A stretch of DNA of 46,590 bases. Origin: Lachnospiraceae bacterium (lineage in GTDB: Bacteria > Bacillota > Clostridia > Lachnospirales > Lachnospiraceae). The notes under the pieces were generated by a model. The model was given only the letters and a program-made list of their open reading frames with translations, had not been told where the DNA came from and searched no databases. Within the stretch, counting starts at the first letter, position 1, and each line of letters begins with the position of its first letter. The stretch is from positions 1 through 46,590 of the forward strand of contig JAFXAZ010000053.1 in assembly GCA_017521985.1 (NCBI GenBank). Reading direction: 5' to 3'. The translations under genes were made by a program, and so were the position numbers. Shown here in pieces: positions 8,222 through 16,440 of this stretch.

Positions 8222-8251
8222 TTGCAGGAACGGATTGATTTCATGTATATT
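8222..8251 (+). promoter_or_regulatory. Predicted promoter of importer operon 1
   Basis: TTGCAG (8222-8227), 18 bases, TATATT (8246-8251), within the 271-base gap between the divergent sensor and the binding-protein gene. It leaves a leader of about 70 bases before AAGGAGG. Other AT-rich hexamers nearby are possible. Confidence 0.3.
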
Positions 8252-8326
8252 TATTATGCTAGCAAAGCGGACGGACGCGTCTGCAAGTTTAAAATAACAT
8301 TTAAAAAATGAAGGAGGACTCAAATA

Positions 8327-9952
8327 ATGCAAATCAAAAGAGTAACTGCTTTATTGGTAGCTTTAGGACTAACTATATCAATGCTGACAGGCTGTGGCAA
8401 GACAGAAGAAGCTAACAATACGCAAGTAGAAGAATCTGTAGAATCTGTAGAATCAGATGATAAAGAGGAAGTTGAAGTAGAAGATAAGGGTATTACTTTT
8501 CCCCTTGAAGAGCCTATTACTTTGACCGTTGCAGCATTAACTAATAATGAGTATATTTTGGAAGATAGTCTTGCAATGAGACGCATGGAAGAGATGACAA
8601 ATGTGCATGTTGAATTCACTTACATGCCTGTTTCTGAAGCAGAAAAACGCACAATTCTATTGAATTCAGGAGATTATCCGGATGTGTTCCTGAAATGTCA
8701 TATGGAAGAGGAACATTTTGCAACCGGTGCAATTATTCCTTTGGAGGATATGGTGAGGGAATATGCTCCTAATTACTCGGCGCTTATGGATAAATATGAT
8801 GCGTGGGATAAGACCACAGCGGCAGACGGACATACTTATACCCTGGCACAGATACAGCCTAACAGTTATATGAATCCTATTTTATATATCAACGAAACTT
8901 GGCTGGAAAATATAGGTATGAAGACTCCTACAAATCTGGAAGAATTCTATAATGTCTTAAAAGCGTTCAAAGAGCAGGATGCAAATGGAAATGGTGACCC
9001 GGATGACGAAATTCCTTTCCTGACTTGTTCTGATTTTGATAAGCTTTGGAATTTTGCGCAGTGTATTGGAATTAATCGCCAGTCTCATGATTCTAATGAA
9101 TGGGCATTAGACAATGAGAATGATGAAATATATTATTGGCCAGCCAGTGAAAAGGGAAAAGAGATGGCTGCTTTCCTGGAAAAGTTGTATGATGAGGGAT
9201 TACTGTATAATGATACTTTCGTATCCAGCCATGAGCAAACCGATGCATTGGGATCTTCAGCGCCTATTGCTGGATGTGTTTTGCAGTGGGCCGCGTATGA
9301 AATGGTTGGTAGAACAGAAGAAGGCGGTTATGGTAATGATTTTGATGCACTGAATCCTCTTGAAGGTTTACTGCCTGTATCATCCGGAATTGCCGCAGGA
9401 ACCTTTGCGATTACAGATGCATGTGAGTATCCCGAGATTGCTTTGGCATGGATAGATTATCTTTATAGTGAAGAAGGAGCTATTGCAGCTTGGATGGGTG
9501 AAGAAGGTGTAACTTATGAGGTGAAGGGGGATGGCTCCTGGGCCTATATTACTGATGGTGAATATGGAGAAGACCCGTATGCCAGTGCAACAATTCAACA
9601 GGGAGGCGGCGTTAATCTTCCTGTACTTATTCCTGATCGTTACATTTATGAGAAGTATATAGATCCTACAAATATTGTAGAGACAAAGAAGGTTGCGGCA
9701 AAACAGAGGATTTTGGAGAACTATGTATATGATGCTCCTTTCCCTACAATAACGCTTACAGAAGAAGAGAATGATACCTACTCTACAGTAAATGCAGATC
9801 TTAAACCGTATTGGAAGCAGTATTATGCAGAGGTAATCACGGGAAAGAAAGACTTAGATGCTACCTGGGATGAATTTGTTGCGGAAATGGAAGAAATGGG
9901 TCTTACAGAAATAGTAGATATCTATAATGCGGCTTATGACAGAGTAAAATAA
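8327..9952 (+). CDS. Extracellular solute-binding lipoprotein of importer 1 (LplA-like)
   Basis: A 541-residue ABC substrate-binding lipoprotein. A signal peptide ends in the lipobox LTGC, placing the lipidated cysteine at residue 23, followed by an acidic, disordered linker (EESVESVESDDKEE) and a two-lobed binding domain starting near residue 60. At this length it belongs with the large binding proteins that partner LplB/YtcP permeases and carry oligosaccharides. AAGGAGG precedes the ATG by 9 bases. It is first in the operon and separated by 381 structured bases from its permeases, which may let it be made in excess. The substrate is not readable from the sequence. Confidence 0.9.
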   Translation: MQIKRVTALLVALGLTISMLTGCGKTEEANNTQVEESVESVESDDKEEVEVEDKGITFPLEEPITLTVAALTNNEYILEDSLAMRRMEEMTNVHVEFTYMPVSEAEKRTILLNSGDYPDVFLKCHMEEEHFATGAIIPLEDMVREYAPNYSALMDKYDAWDKTTAADGHTYTLAQIQPNSYMNPILYINETWLENIGMKTPTNLEEFYNVLKAFKEQDANGNGDPDDEIPFLTCSDFDKLWNFAQCIGINRQSHDSNEWALDNENDEIYYWPASEKGKEMAAFLEKLYDEGLLYNDTFVSSHEQTDALGSSAPIAGCVLQWAAYEMVGRTEEGGYGNDFDALNPLEGLLPVSSGIAAGTFAITDACEYPEIALAWIDYLYSEEGAIAAWMGEEGVTYEVKGDGSWAYITDGEYGEDPYASATIQQGGGVNLPVLIPDRYIYEKYIDPTNIVETKKVAAKQRILENYVYDAPFPTITLTEEENDTYSTVNADLKPYWKQYYAEVITGKKDLDATWDEFVAEMEEMGLTEIVDIYNAAYDRVK

Positions 9953-10333
9953 GTAAATTAGTTTAAATGCTGTATGTGGCGGCCGTTTGCCATCGCACTG
10001 GTGACAAACGGCCGCTGATTAGTTCGTTCGCGAATGGACCGGAGCAATCATTAAATTTCTTGTTGCGCACCATTACTGATGAACGAGAAGTAAAGGATAT
10101 ACTTGCAAGTTGGAGTTCCTTGATCCTCAATGATGAAGTCTCCTCTAACTCCATTATGAAACGTGCACGCAGCACTCACAGTAGTAATAAAACCGTTAAT
10201 TAACGGCTAATTGGTCGGCTGTTCAGACCGCACAGCGGCCGTTGAACGCCAGATTAATATATAAATGCATTAATTCAGCAATATTCTATCGTATTTGTTA
10301 AGGAATATTGCCGGATAAATTGGAGGAATAGAT
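9953..10333. other. Structured spacer inside importer operon 1
   Basis: 381 bases between the binding-protein gene and its first permease. It holds a strong hairpin (9979-10015), a perfect 14-base palindrome CCGTTAATTAACGG near 10190-10206, a third copy of the GCGGCCGTT motif near 10235, and a 9-bp stem (10278-10286 with 10303-10311) just before the permease ribosome binding site. A 78-codon frame (9967-10203) starts near the first hairpin without a ribosome binding site; its second half is rather acidic and coding-like, but I cannot support it as a gene. The GC-rich motifs differ from the AT-rich neighbours, which suggests an inserted element remnant or an mRNA processing region. Confidence 0.4.
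9979..10015. repeat. Inverted repeat (11-bp stem) after the binding-protein gene
   Basis: GCGGCCGTTTG (9979-9989) pairs perfectly with CAAACGGCCGC (10005-10015); inside, CCA and TGG can pair further. No T-run follows. It is well placed to act as a 3' stabiliser or attenuator of the binding-protein message. Confidence 0.6.
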
Positions 10334-11272
10334 GTGAATGTAAATAAAAATCCTAAAAAGGGCATAATGAATCGCTTGATTCACGACCTGAAAAAGAACT
10401 GGTTGTTGTGGATTATGTTTTTTCCTGTTATTCTTTACTATGTTATTTTTTGTTACACGCCAATGTATGGTATTGTATTGGCGTTTAAGAAGTACAAAAT
10501 GAAGTTAGGAATTATGGGAAGTCCATGGGTTGGTCTTGATAATTTTGAGCGTTTTTTCAGGGCGTATAATTTCTGGGATTTAATAGGAAATACACTGGGA
10601 ATTAGTGTTTATTCTATAGTTGTAGGTTTTCCCGCTGCGATTATATTTGCGTTGATGCTTAACTATCTTAGACTGGGCAAACTTAAAAAAACTGTCCAAA
10701 TGGTATCATATGCACCGCATTTTATTTCGACTGTTGTAATATGCGGATTGCTTTCTATTATTCTGGATACTAATACAGGTATGTTGAATAAACTGCTGAA
10801 TGTGATTGGGTTAGAATCCATTTCTTTTTTGGCAGAACCAAGCATGTTTAAGACAATATATGTTTTGTCAGAGGTTTGGCAAAGTATGGGGTGGAGCTCT
10901 ATTATTTATATATCCGCTTTGGCCGGGGTGGATTATCAGATGCATGAAGCGGCAATAATTGATGGAGCTTCAAAACTTCAGCGTATACGACACATAGATT
11001 TACCATCTATTAAATCTACAATCGTTATGTTGTTTATTCTAAAATTAGGTAATCTCATGAGTGTTGGTTTCGAAAAAGTTTATTTGTTGCAAAACGAATT
11101 AAACTTCTCTGCCTCAGATATTATTTCTACATATACTTATCGCGTGGGGCTGGAGCAAAGCAAATTTGAGTATTCGACAGCTGTTGGTTTGTTTAATAAT
11201 GTTATAAATGTTATTATTCTTGTTTCTGCGAATATGATATCGAGAAAGGTGGCAGACGAAAGCTTATGGTAA
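10334..11272 (+). CDS. ABC sugar importer permease 1a (LplB family)
   Basis: A 312-residue inner-membrane permease with about six transmembrane helices. The cytoplasmic EAA loop (HEAAIIDGASKLQRIRHIDL) that docks the ATPase is intact, and CYTPMYGIVLAFKKYK near the N-terminus is typical of LplB. The start is GTG at 10334 with GGAGG seven bases upstream; the ATG two bases earlier is followed directly by a stop. It overlaps the next permease by 7 bases, indicating translational coupling. No ATPase gene is nearby, as is usual for this family, which shares a housekeeping MsmX-type ATPase. It would form the channel with the permease at 11266. Confidence 0.9.
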   Translation: MNVNKNPKKGIMNRLIHDLKKNWLLWIMFFPVILYYVIFCYTPMYGIVLAFKKYKMKLGIMGSPWVGLDNFERFFRAYNFWDLIGNTLGISVYSIVVGFPAAIIFALMLNYLRLGKLKKTVQMVSYAPHFISTVVICGLLSIILDTNTGMLNKLLNVIGLESISFLAEPSMFKTIYVLSEVWQSMGWSSIIYISALAGVDYQMHEAAIIDGASKLQRIRHIDLPSIKSTIVMLFILKLGNLMSVGFEKVYLLQNELNFSASDIISTYTYRVGLEQSKFEYSTAVGLFNNVINVIILVSANMISRKVADESLW

Positions 11273-12177
11273 AGAAAAGAAAATGGATGAGTACATATTC
11301 AGATAAAATATTTGATGTAGTCAATGTTTTGGTAATGTTGTTTCTCTTGTTAATATTCGTATGGCCCTTATATTTTGTATTAATAGCGTCTGTTAGTGAT
11401 CCTACAGAAGTTTTAAGAGGCAATGTGGTCTTATGGCCGAAAGGGTTATCAATAGATAGCTTTGTGCAATTGTTTAAGTATAAAAAATTGTGGATAGGAT
11501 ATAGAAATACACTTTTCTATACGGTGGTAGGAACAGTTGTTAATATGATTATGACAATAATTTGTGCGTATCCGCTGTCGAGAAAGGATTGGTTGCCAAG
11601 GGGTTTTTTTATGAAAATGCTGTTGGTAACAATGTATTTTAGTGGCGGGCTAATCCCTACATATATTGTTGTAAAGAATTTAGGGATGGTGGATACTGTA
11701 TGGGCGATGATTATACCTAGTGCAATTTCTTTTTATAATGCACTAATTATGCGAAGTTATTTTATGAATAGTATACCGGATTCGCTACAGGAAGCAGCTA
11801 GTTTGGATGGTGCCAATGTTTTACAGTATTTGGTTAGCATCGTGATCCCGCTCTCCAAACCAGTTATAGCGGTTATAACATTATATTATGCAGTATGGCA
11901 TTGGAATGATTATTATACAGCACTTATTTATATTTATGATCGTAATCTTAAACCACTACAGTCGGTGTTGAGGGATATTCTGGTATCAGTTACTACTGTT
12001 TCCAGTGAAATGGCACTGACGGCTGAAGATATGGAGGCCTTGCAGGAAAAGATTAAATTAGGACAGTCATTAAAGTACACTTCTATCATAGTATCCATTA
12101 TTCCGATGCTTGTCTTGTATCCGTTTATACAGAAATATTTTGTGAAAGGTGTGATGGTAGGAGCGATTAAAGGTTAA
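11266..12177 (+). CDS. ABC sugar importer permease 1b (YtcP family)
   Basis: A 303-residue permease with about six transmembrane helices and the EAA loop QEAASLDGANVLQYLVSIVI. It belongs to the CUT1/YtcP type that pairs with LplB. The start overlaps the stop of the previous gene (ATGGTAA). Its stop abuts an IS66 transposase remnant, so any original terminator or downstream operon genes have been lost or displaced. Confidence 0.9.
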   Translation: MVKKRKWMSTYSDKIFDVVNVLVMLFLLLIFVWPLYFVLIASVSDPTEVLRGNVVLWPKGLSIDSFVQLFKYKKLWIGYRNTLFYTVVGTVVNMIMTIICAYPLSRKDWLPRGFFMKMLLVTMYFSGGLIPTYIVVKNLGMVDTVWAMIIPSAISFYNALIMRSYFMNSIPDSLQEAASLDGANVLQYLVSIVIPLSKPVIAVITLYYAVWHWNDYYTALIYIYDRNLKPLQSVLRDILVSVTTVSSEMALTAEDMEALQEKIKLGQSLKYTSIIVSIIPMLVLYPFIQKYFVKGVMVGAIKG

Positions 12178-12179
12178 AT

Positions 12180-12344
12180 ATTCTAAAGTCCTTTGCCACA
12201 GCGAGGAGGGCATGGCTGTTTGCAGATACTCCTAAGGGAGCAAAGGCCAATGAAGTGATTGTTGACAATTACCTGCCCCGGTCAGCTACGCTGCCCCAGG
12301 AATGCAGGCTGAATTATAAGAACAAAAAGTGCCTCAAACTATGA
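12180..12344 (+). pseudogene. IS66-family transposase (TnpC) C-terminal remnant with internal deletion
   Basis: Fifty-four codons beginning three bases after the permease stop. The first half, SFATARRAWLFADTPKGAKA, matches the conserved stretch of IS66 TnpC. The second half, DNYLPRSATLPQECRLNYKN, matches its extreme C-terminus (L-P-x-E-C-R-L-N). In intact TnpC these parts are separated by several dozen residues, so an in-frame internal deletion is inferred. No start codon or upstream transposase sequence is present. The inverted repeat at 12327-12402 may include the original element end. Confidence 0.75.
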
Positions 12345-12402
12345 TGTAGTTAGTATAGCAGGGAATCTGCTGATTTACACTATGCCATCTTTTGAGGCAC
12401 TT
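12327..12402. repeat. 12-bp inverted repeat around the IS66 remnant end
   Basis: AAGTGCCTCAAA (12327-12338) and its exact complement TTTGAGGCACTT (12391-12402) flank 52 bases that fold imperfectly on themselves (AGCAGG with CTGCT). The left arm lies inside the TnpC remnant's last codons. It could be a long terminator of the importer operon or include the terminal repeat of the IS66 element. Confidence 0.45.
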
Positions 12403-12501
12403 ATGGATAGTTGAAGAAGAAGGACTTGAAACGTTCTTCTGAAATAAAGGAGACTAATCATCCCACCTGTCGGCCGCACTTGTATAATATTTTTTGAGCG
12501 A

Positions 12502-12541
12502 ACGTACAAAAAATTGCCACTGTTGCCAATTTTTTGGACGT
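12502..12541. repeat. Inverted repeat at the promoter of the second sensor gene
   Basis: ACGTACAAAAAATTG (12502-12516) pairs with CAATTTTTTGGACGT (12527-12541) with one mismatch. It touches the predicted -35 box, so it could be an operator; a weak terminator for upstream read-through is the alternative. Confidence 0.4.
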
Positions 12542-12570
12542 TGTTCATGAGTATAAGTGTCTGATATAAT
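12541..12570 (+). promoter_or_regulatory. Predicted promoter of the second membrane AraC sensor
   Basis: TTGTTC (12541-12546), 18 bases, consensus TATAAT (12565-12570). Transcription would start near 12577, downstream of the longest possible reading-frame start (12557), which supports the GTG start at 12638. Confidence 0.5.
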
Positions 12571-12637
12571 AAATTATGCGAAACAGAGAATGATTTGTCG
12601 AAAATGTTCTTCTGTGGTTCGGGTGGGAGGAAAGATA

Positions 12638-14512
12638 GTGCGAGATAGAAAATACAAGTATGTATATCAGTTAATAATTACCAGCACCCTTTTAGTAATT
12701 ATTCCGGTATTGTTTTTTTACTGCATTGTGTGGAAAAAGTCAATTCATGAGATCAATTATCTCAATAATGAGTATTACAGCAACACATTAGCTTCCTTTA
12801 TGGGTTCCTTTATAAGCGAAACAGAAGAGTTTAAGAAGCATGTGGTAGGCTTCAGTATCGAAAGCGGAACCAGTCTGACTGACAGCGGTATTTTTTTTCG
12901 AGGCACAGAAAAGATGGAAGAATTCCCTTACTATTACGGAGAAGCTTCCAGGAAATTATCTGAGTATGGGACTGACTATGGTTATGACAATGTCGGTATA
13001 TACTGGTACGACAATGATGTTGTCATAAGCAATGGATTTAAATATTCATCTTTAAGCAGGTATTTGAAAGACGGATTAAAGATAGCGGACGAAAAAGAAT
13101 GCTTGTATGATTTCTTCTCCTTAGATGAATTTGAGTACAGGCAGGTCATGGTAGCACCATTATATGATGAGGAAGGAGTCAGTACAAAATGCCTCATCGG
13201 CATATGTACGATTCTTGGTAAAAACAAAGAAAAAGCCATGATGTTTTATCAGATTGACTGTAATGATATGGAATATTTCAGATTATTCGTTCACCGAGAT
13301 GGGGAGACAAAATATTACATTGTTGACAATGAAACAGAAGAGATCCTTTTTTCAGTGGGAGCCACTGCAGAGGATTATGTGCTGTTACAATCCACGTTGC
13401 AGGATCTGGAGTCCGAAGAACCGGAAGAAAGTTCACAATGTTTTGCAAAACGAAACAGAGATATGGGGATCACCTTTTTGTTGGATGTGTCCGAAGGCGG
13501 TGTGCAGAACAAGGTAATAGAGCTTTACAGTAGTGTGAGAGTGCTCTTTGCATATATTCTGATTATTATGATCAGCATAGGTTTTATAACAGTTTATTTG
13601 AATTACAAGCCCCTGCAACGTTTGGTCAGAAAAATAGGACATAAGGGAAATAATGAATTTGAAGCAATTTTAGGTGCATGGGAAAAGCAGAATGCTCTGT
13701 TGACGGAACAGCGCATGTCCATCATGGGCTTGCTGATGAATCATTTACTTTATGGAATTCCAATCTCACACCGATATGTCGAAAAGCTTGGCGTCAGCAG
13801 TGATGTCAGAAAGTATTGCGTTTTTGTAATCGGGGATTATGTGCTGAAGAATGCAGAGATGGACGATTTAACTCAAAAAGTGGAAGAATTGTTTGGCGTA
13901 TTGCTTTTTGTCAATGACATAATGGGCGAAAAAGCTACTGTATGTGTTGCTTTCATGGAGGAAGACAAATCTAAAACGATAAAAGAGTGGATGAATGATT
14001 GGTGCCGAAATCATATCGGAGAAGGCTATAAGATGAGAGCCGGATGTGTAGTGGACAGATTATCAGACATCCAAAAATCATTCTCAGAATGTACAGATAT
14101 GCAGCAACAGGCAGAGGTTTCTCCAGAACAGAGTGAAATCCCGGAGAAGGAAAATATATCTGAAAAGGTCAGAAGACGGATTGTCATCAATGAAAAGTTG
14201 AAAGACAAAATTCTGGATTATGTGGATGAGAATTTTTTGGACAGGGAATTAAGCCAGCAGCAGGTGGCAGACTGTTTTGAGATTTCCGTGTATTCCCTGA
14301 GTAAAATGTTTAACGGTCAGATCGGCACTGGATTTGTTGATTACATCAACGGCAAGCGTATTGAGTACGCCAAGGAATTGCTGCTGACAACGGGAAAGAA
14401 TGTGAAAGAAATCGCAGTTATGGTTGGCTTTACTAACAGCAAGTATTTTACCGAAATCTTCAAGAAATATACGGGAACGACACCGGTAGAATTTCGTGTT
14501 GAAGATAAATAA
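12638..14512 (+). CDS. Membrane-bound AraC-type sensor/regulator of importer 2
   Basis: A 624-residue sensor with TM1 at about residues 7-30, an extracellular domain to about 298, TM2 at about 300-323 (LFAYILIIMISIGFITVYL), a cytoplasmic linker, and a C-terminal AraC double helix-turn-helix (about 520-624, with LSQQQVADCFEISVYSLSKM and VKEIAVMVGFTNSKYFTEIF). GTG at 12638 is chosen because GGGAGG lies 7 bases before it and the promoter TATAAT overlaps the longer frame. It stands directly upstream of and in the same direction as its importer genes, unlike the sensor of importer 1, which is divergent. Its ligand is probably an oligosaccharide or the loaded binding protein. Confidence 0.88.
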   Translation: MRDRKYKYVYQLIITSTLLVIIPVLFFYCIVWKKSIHEINYLNNEYYSNTLASFMGSFISETEEFKKHVVGFSIESGTSLTDSGIFFRGTEKMEEFPYYYGEASRKLSEYGTDYGYDNVGIYWYDNDVVISNGFKYSSLSRYLKDGLKIADEKECLYDFFSLDEFEYRQVMVAPLYDEEGVSTKCLIGICTILGKNKEKAMMFYQIDCNDMEYFRLFVHRDGETKYYIVDNETEEILFSVGATAEDYVLLQSTLQDLESEEPEESSQCFAKRNRDMGITFLLDVSEGGVQNKVIELYSSVRVLFAYILIIMISIGFITVYLNYKPLQRLVRKIGHKGNNEFEAILGAWEKQNALLTEQRMSIMGLLMNHLLYGIPISHRYVEKLGVSSDVRKYCVFVIGDYVLKNAEMDDLTQKVEELFGVLLFVNDIMGEKATVCVAFMEEDKSKTIKEWMNDWCRNHIGEGYKMRAGCVVDRLSDIQKSFSECTDMQQQAEVSPEQSEIPEKENISEKVRRRIVINEKLKDKILDYVDENFLDRELSQQQVADCFEISVYSLSKMFNGQIGTGFVDYINGKRIEYAKELLLTTGKNVKEIAVMVGFTNSKYFTEIFKKYTGTTPVEFRVEDK

Positions 14513-14535
14513 TAATCAGAAAGGAGAATTTGCGT

Positions 14536-15474
14536 ATGAAAAAGGAGGATGTAAGATTGAAATATGCTCCGAAGCAGTCTTTGTTAGCAAGAATGTGGAA
14601 ATATCGTCAGTTCTATCTGTTATTGATTCCTGCATTGGTATATGTATTGGTATTCAATTACGGACCTATGTACGGCATCCAGATTGCTTTTAAAAACTAC
14701 AAGGGAGCACTTGGTATACTGGACAGCCCATGGGTAGGCTTCAATCATTTTAAGGATTTTTTCAGTGGATACTATTTTTGGACTCTGTTAAAAAATACAT
14801 TAATTTTGTCTGTATATAACTTAGCAGTAGGTTTTCCGATTCCAATTATTGTGGCATTGATACTGAATGAAGTTGGACCAAAATTAAAGAAAACGGCACA
14901 GACGATTCTTTATGCACCCCACTTTATCTCTACAGTAGTTTTGTGCGGTATGATCGTAAGTATGTTTTCTAAAGAATCCGGTGTTGTAAATACGATACTT
15001 GAAGCACTTGGAATGGAGCGTGTTTATTTTATGGGTGAACCGGGAACCTTCAGACATCTGTATGTATGGAGTGGTGTGTGGCAGCAAATGGGCTGGAATG
15101 CCATCATTTACATAGCAGCATTGTCCTCTGTAGATCCTAGTCTCCATGAGGCGGCTTCCATAGACGGCGCGACTAGAATGCAGAGAATCATCCATATCAA
15201 CATTCCTACCATTATGCCTACGATTATTATTACTTTGATCATGGCTGTGGGCAATATTGCTTCTGTTGGATACGAGAAAGCATACCTTCTACAGACGAGT
15301 CTGAATGTGGAAGTATCTGAAATTATTTCTACCTACGTGTACAAAAGAGGTATTGTGGATGCCAGCTACAGTTTCTCTACTGCTGTTGGATTATTTAACA
15401 ATCTCATCAACATTACTATGCTTTGCATAGCAAATGCTATTTCTCGCAAGGTAAGCGAGACCAGTCTGTTCTAA
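14536..15474 (+). CDS. ABC sugar importer permease 2a (LplB family)
   Basis: A 312-residue permease with about six transmembrane helices, the LplB-type start region NYGPMYGIQIAFKNYKGALG and the EAA loop HEAASIDGATRMQRIIHINI. It is clearly paralogous to the permease at 10334. ATG at 14536 has AAGGAG nine bases upstream; a TTG two codons earlier is less likely. It lies 23 bases after the sensor gene, consistent with one transcript. Confidence 0.9.
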   Translation: MKKEDVRLKYAPKQSLLARMWKYRQFYLLLIPALVYVLVFNYGPMYGIQIAFKNYKGALGILDSPWVGFNHFKDFFSGYYFWTLLKNTLILSVYNLAVGFPIPIIVALILNEVGPKLKKTAQTILYAPHFISTVVLCGMIVSMFSKESGVVNTILEALGMERVYFMGEPGTFRHLYVWSGVWQQMGWNAIIYIAALSSVDPSLHEAASIDGATRMQRIIHINIPTIMPTIIITLIMAVGNIASVGYEKAYLLQTSLNVEVSEIISTYVYKRGIVDASYSFSTAVGLFNNLINITMLCIANAISRKVSETSLF

Positions 15475-15517
15475 AAGTCAGATTTATGAATCATATTGTC
15501 CGTAGGAGGGAATATTA

Positions 15518-16411
15518 ATGGAGTTTACAAGAAAAAAGAAGAAAAACAGTGCTTTTGATATAGCGGTGACTGTCATTTCGTTAGTGCTTGTGGCAGCAGT
15601 GCTCTATCCTCTGATCTTAGTGGTTTCCTCTTCGATCAGTGACCCGGTTGCAGCGGCATCCGGTGAGGTACTTTTGTTGCCCAAAGGGTTTACTTTGGAA
15701 GGGTATAAGAGAGTTTTTCAGGATGAACATATTATGATGGGTTATGCCAACTCTTTGTTTTATACGATAGTTGGTACATTGATTAATCTGCTCGTAACCA
15801 TACCGGCAGGTTATGTCATGACTAAAACAGAAGTACCGGGAACGAAATTTATAATGAAGCTTTTCCTGTTTACCATGTATTTTTCTGGTGGTATGGTACC
15901 TGCCTTTTTGTTGATGAATTCTCTGGGACTGTACAATACCAGATGGGTACTGTTAATTTTGGGGGCATTCAGTGTTTATAACTGTATTATCTGTCGATCC
16001 TTTTTTTTAGGATTGCCAAAGGAGTTGGAGGAGGCTGCATATATTGACGGTTCCTCTTACATAAAAACCTTTATGACGATTATCCTTCCCTTATCCAAAG
16101 CATTGCTTGGTGTAATGGTACTGTATTTTGCGGTGGCTCATTGGAATTCTTATTTCAATGCAATGATCTACACCTATGACGCGAATATCCAGCCCCTACA
16201 GCTGTTCCTGCGCAGAATTCTTATTTTAGAGAAGACAAGCGCAGAAATGATGGAAGCCGGAGGAGATGAATATGCTGCACAGCAGCAGCAAGTGGCGGCG
16301 TTAATTAAATACGCTGTAATTGTAGTATCTTCATTACCGCTTATGATTATATATCCTTTCTTACAGAAATTTTTTGAGAAGGGTGTTATGATCGGATCGG
16401 TAAAAGGATAA
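15518..16411 (+). CDS. ABC sugar importer permease 2b (YtcP family)
   Basis: A 297-residue inner-membrane permease with about six helices and EAA loop EEAAYIDGSSYIKTFMTIIL; the C-terminus FFEKGVMIGSVKG is standard for the YtcP group. AGGAGGG lies 8 bases before the ATG. It pairs with the permease at 14536, and the shared ATPase must be encoded elsewhere. Confidence 0.9.
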   Translation: MEFTRKKKKNSAFDIAVTVISLVLVAAVLYPLILVVSSSISDPVAAASGEVLLLPKGFTLEGYKRVFQDEHIMMGYANSLFYTIVGTLINLLVTIPAGYVMTKTEVPGTKFIMKLFLFTMYFSGGMVPAFLLMNSLGLYNTRWVLLILGAFSVYNCIICRSFFLGLPKELEEAAYIDGSSYIKTFMTIILPLSKALLGVMVLYFAVAHWNSYFNAMIYTYDANIQPLQLFLRRILILEKTSAEMMEAGGDEYAAQQQQVAALIKYAVIVVSSLPLMIIYPFLQKFFEKGVMIGSVKG

Positions 16412-16440
16412 ATAAAAAATATAAAGAGAGGTATTTAATC

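Noticed and set aside
9967-10203. 78-codon frame in the spacer of importer operon 1
   Set aside because: No ribosome binding site and it runs through strong inverted repeats; the later half is coding-like but not enough to call a gene. Kept only as part of the spacer description.
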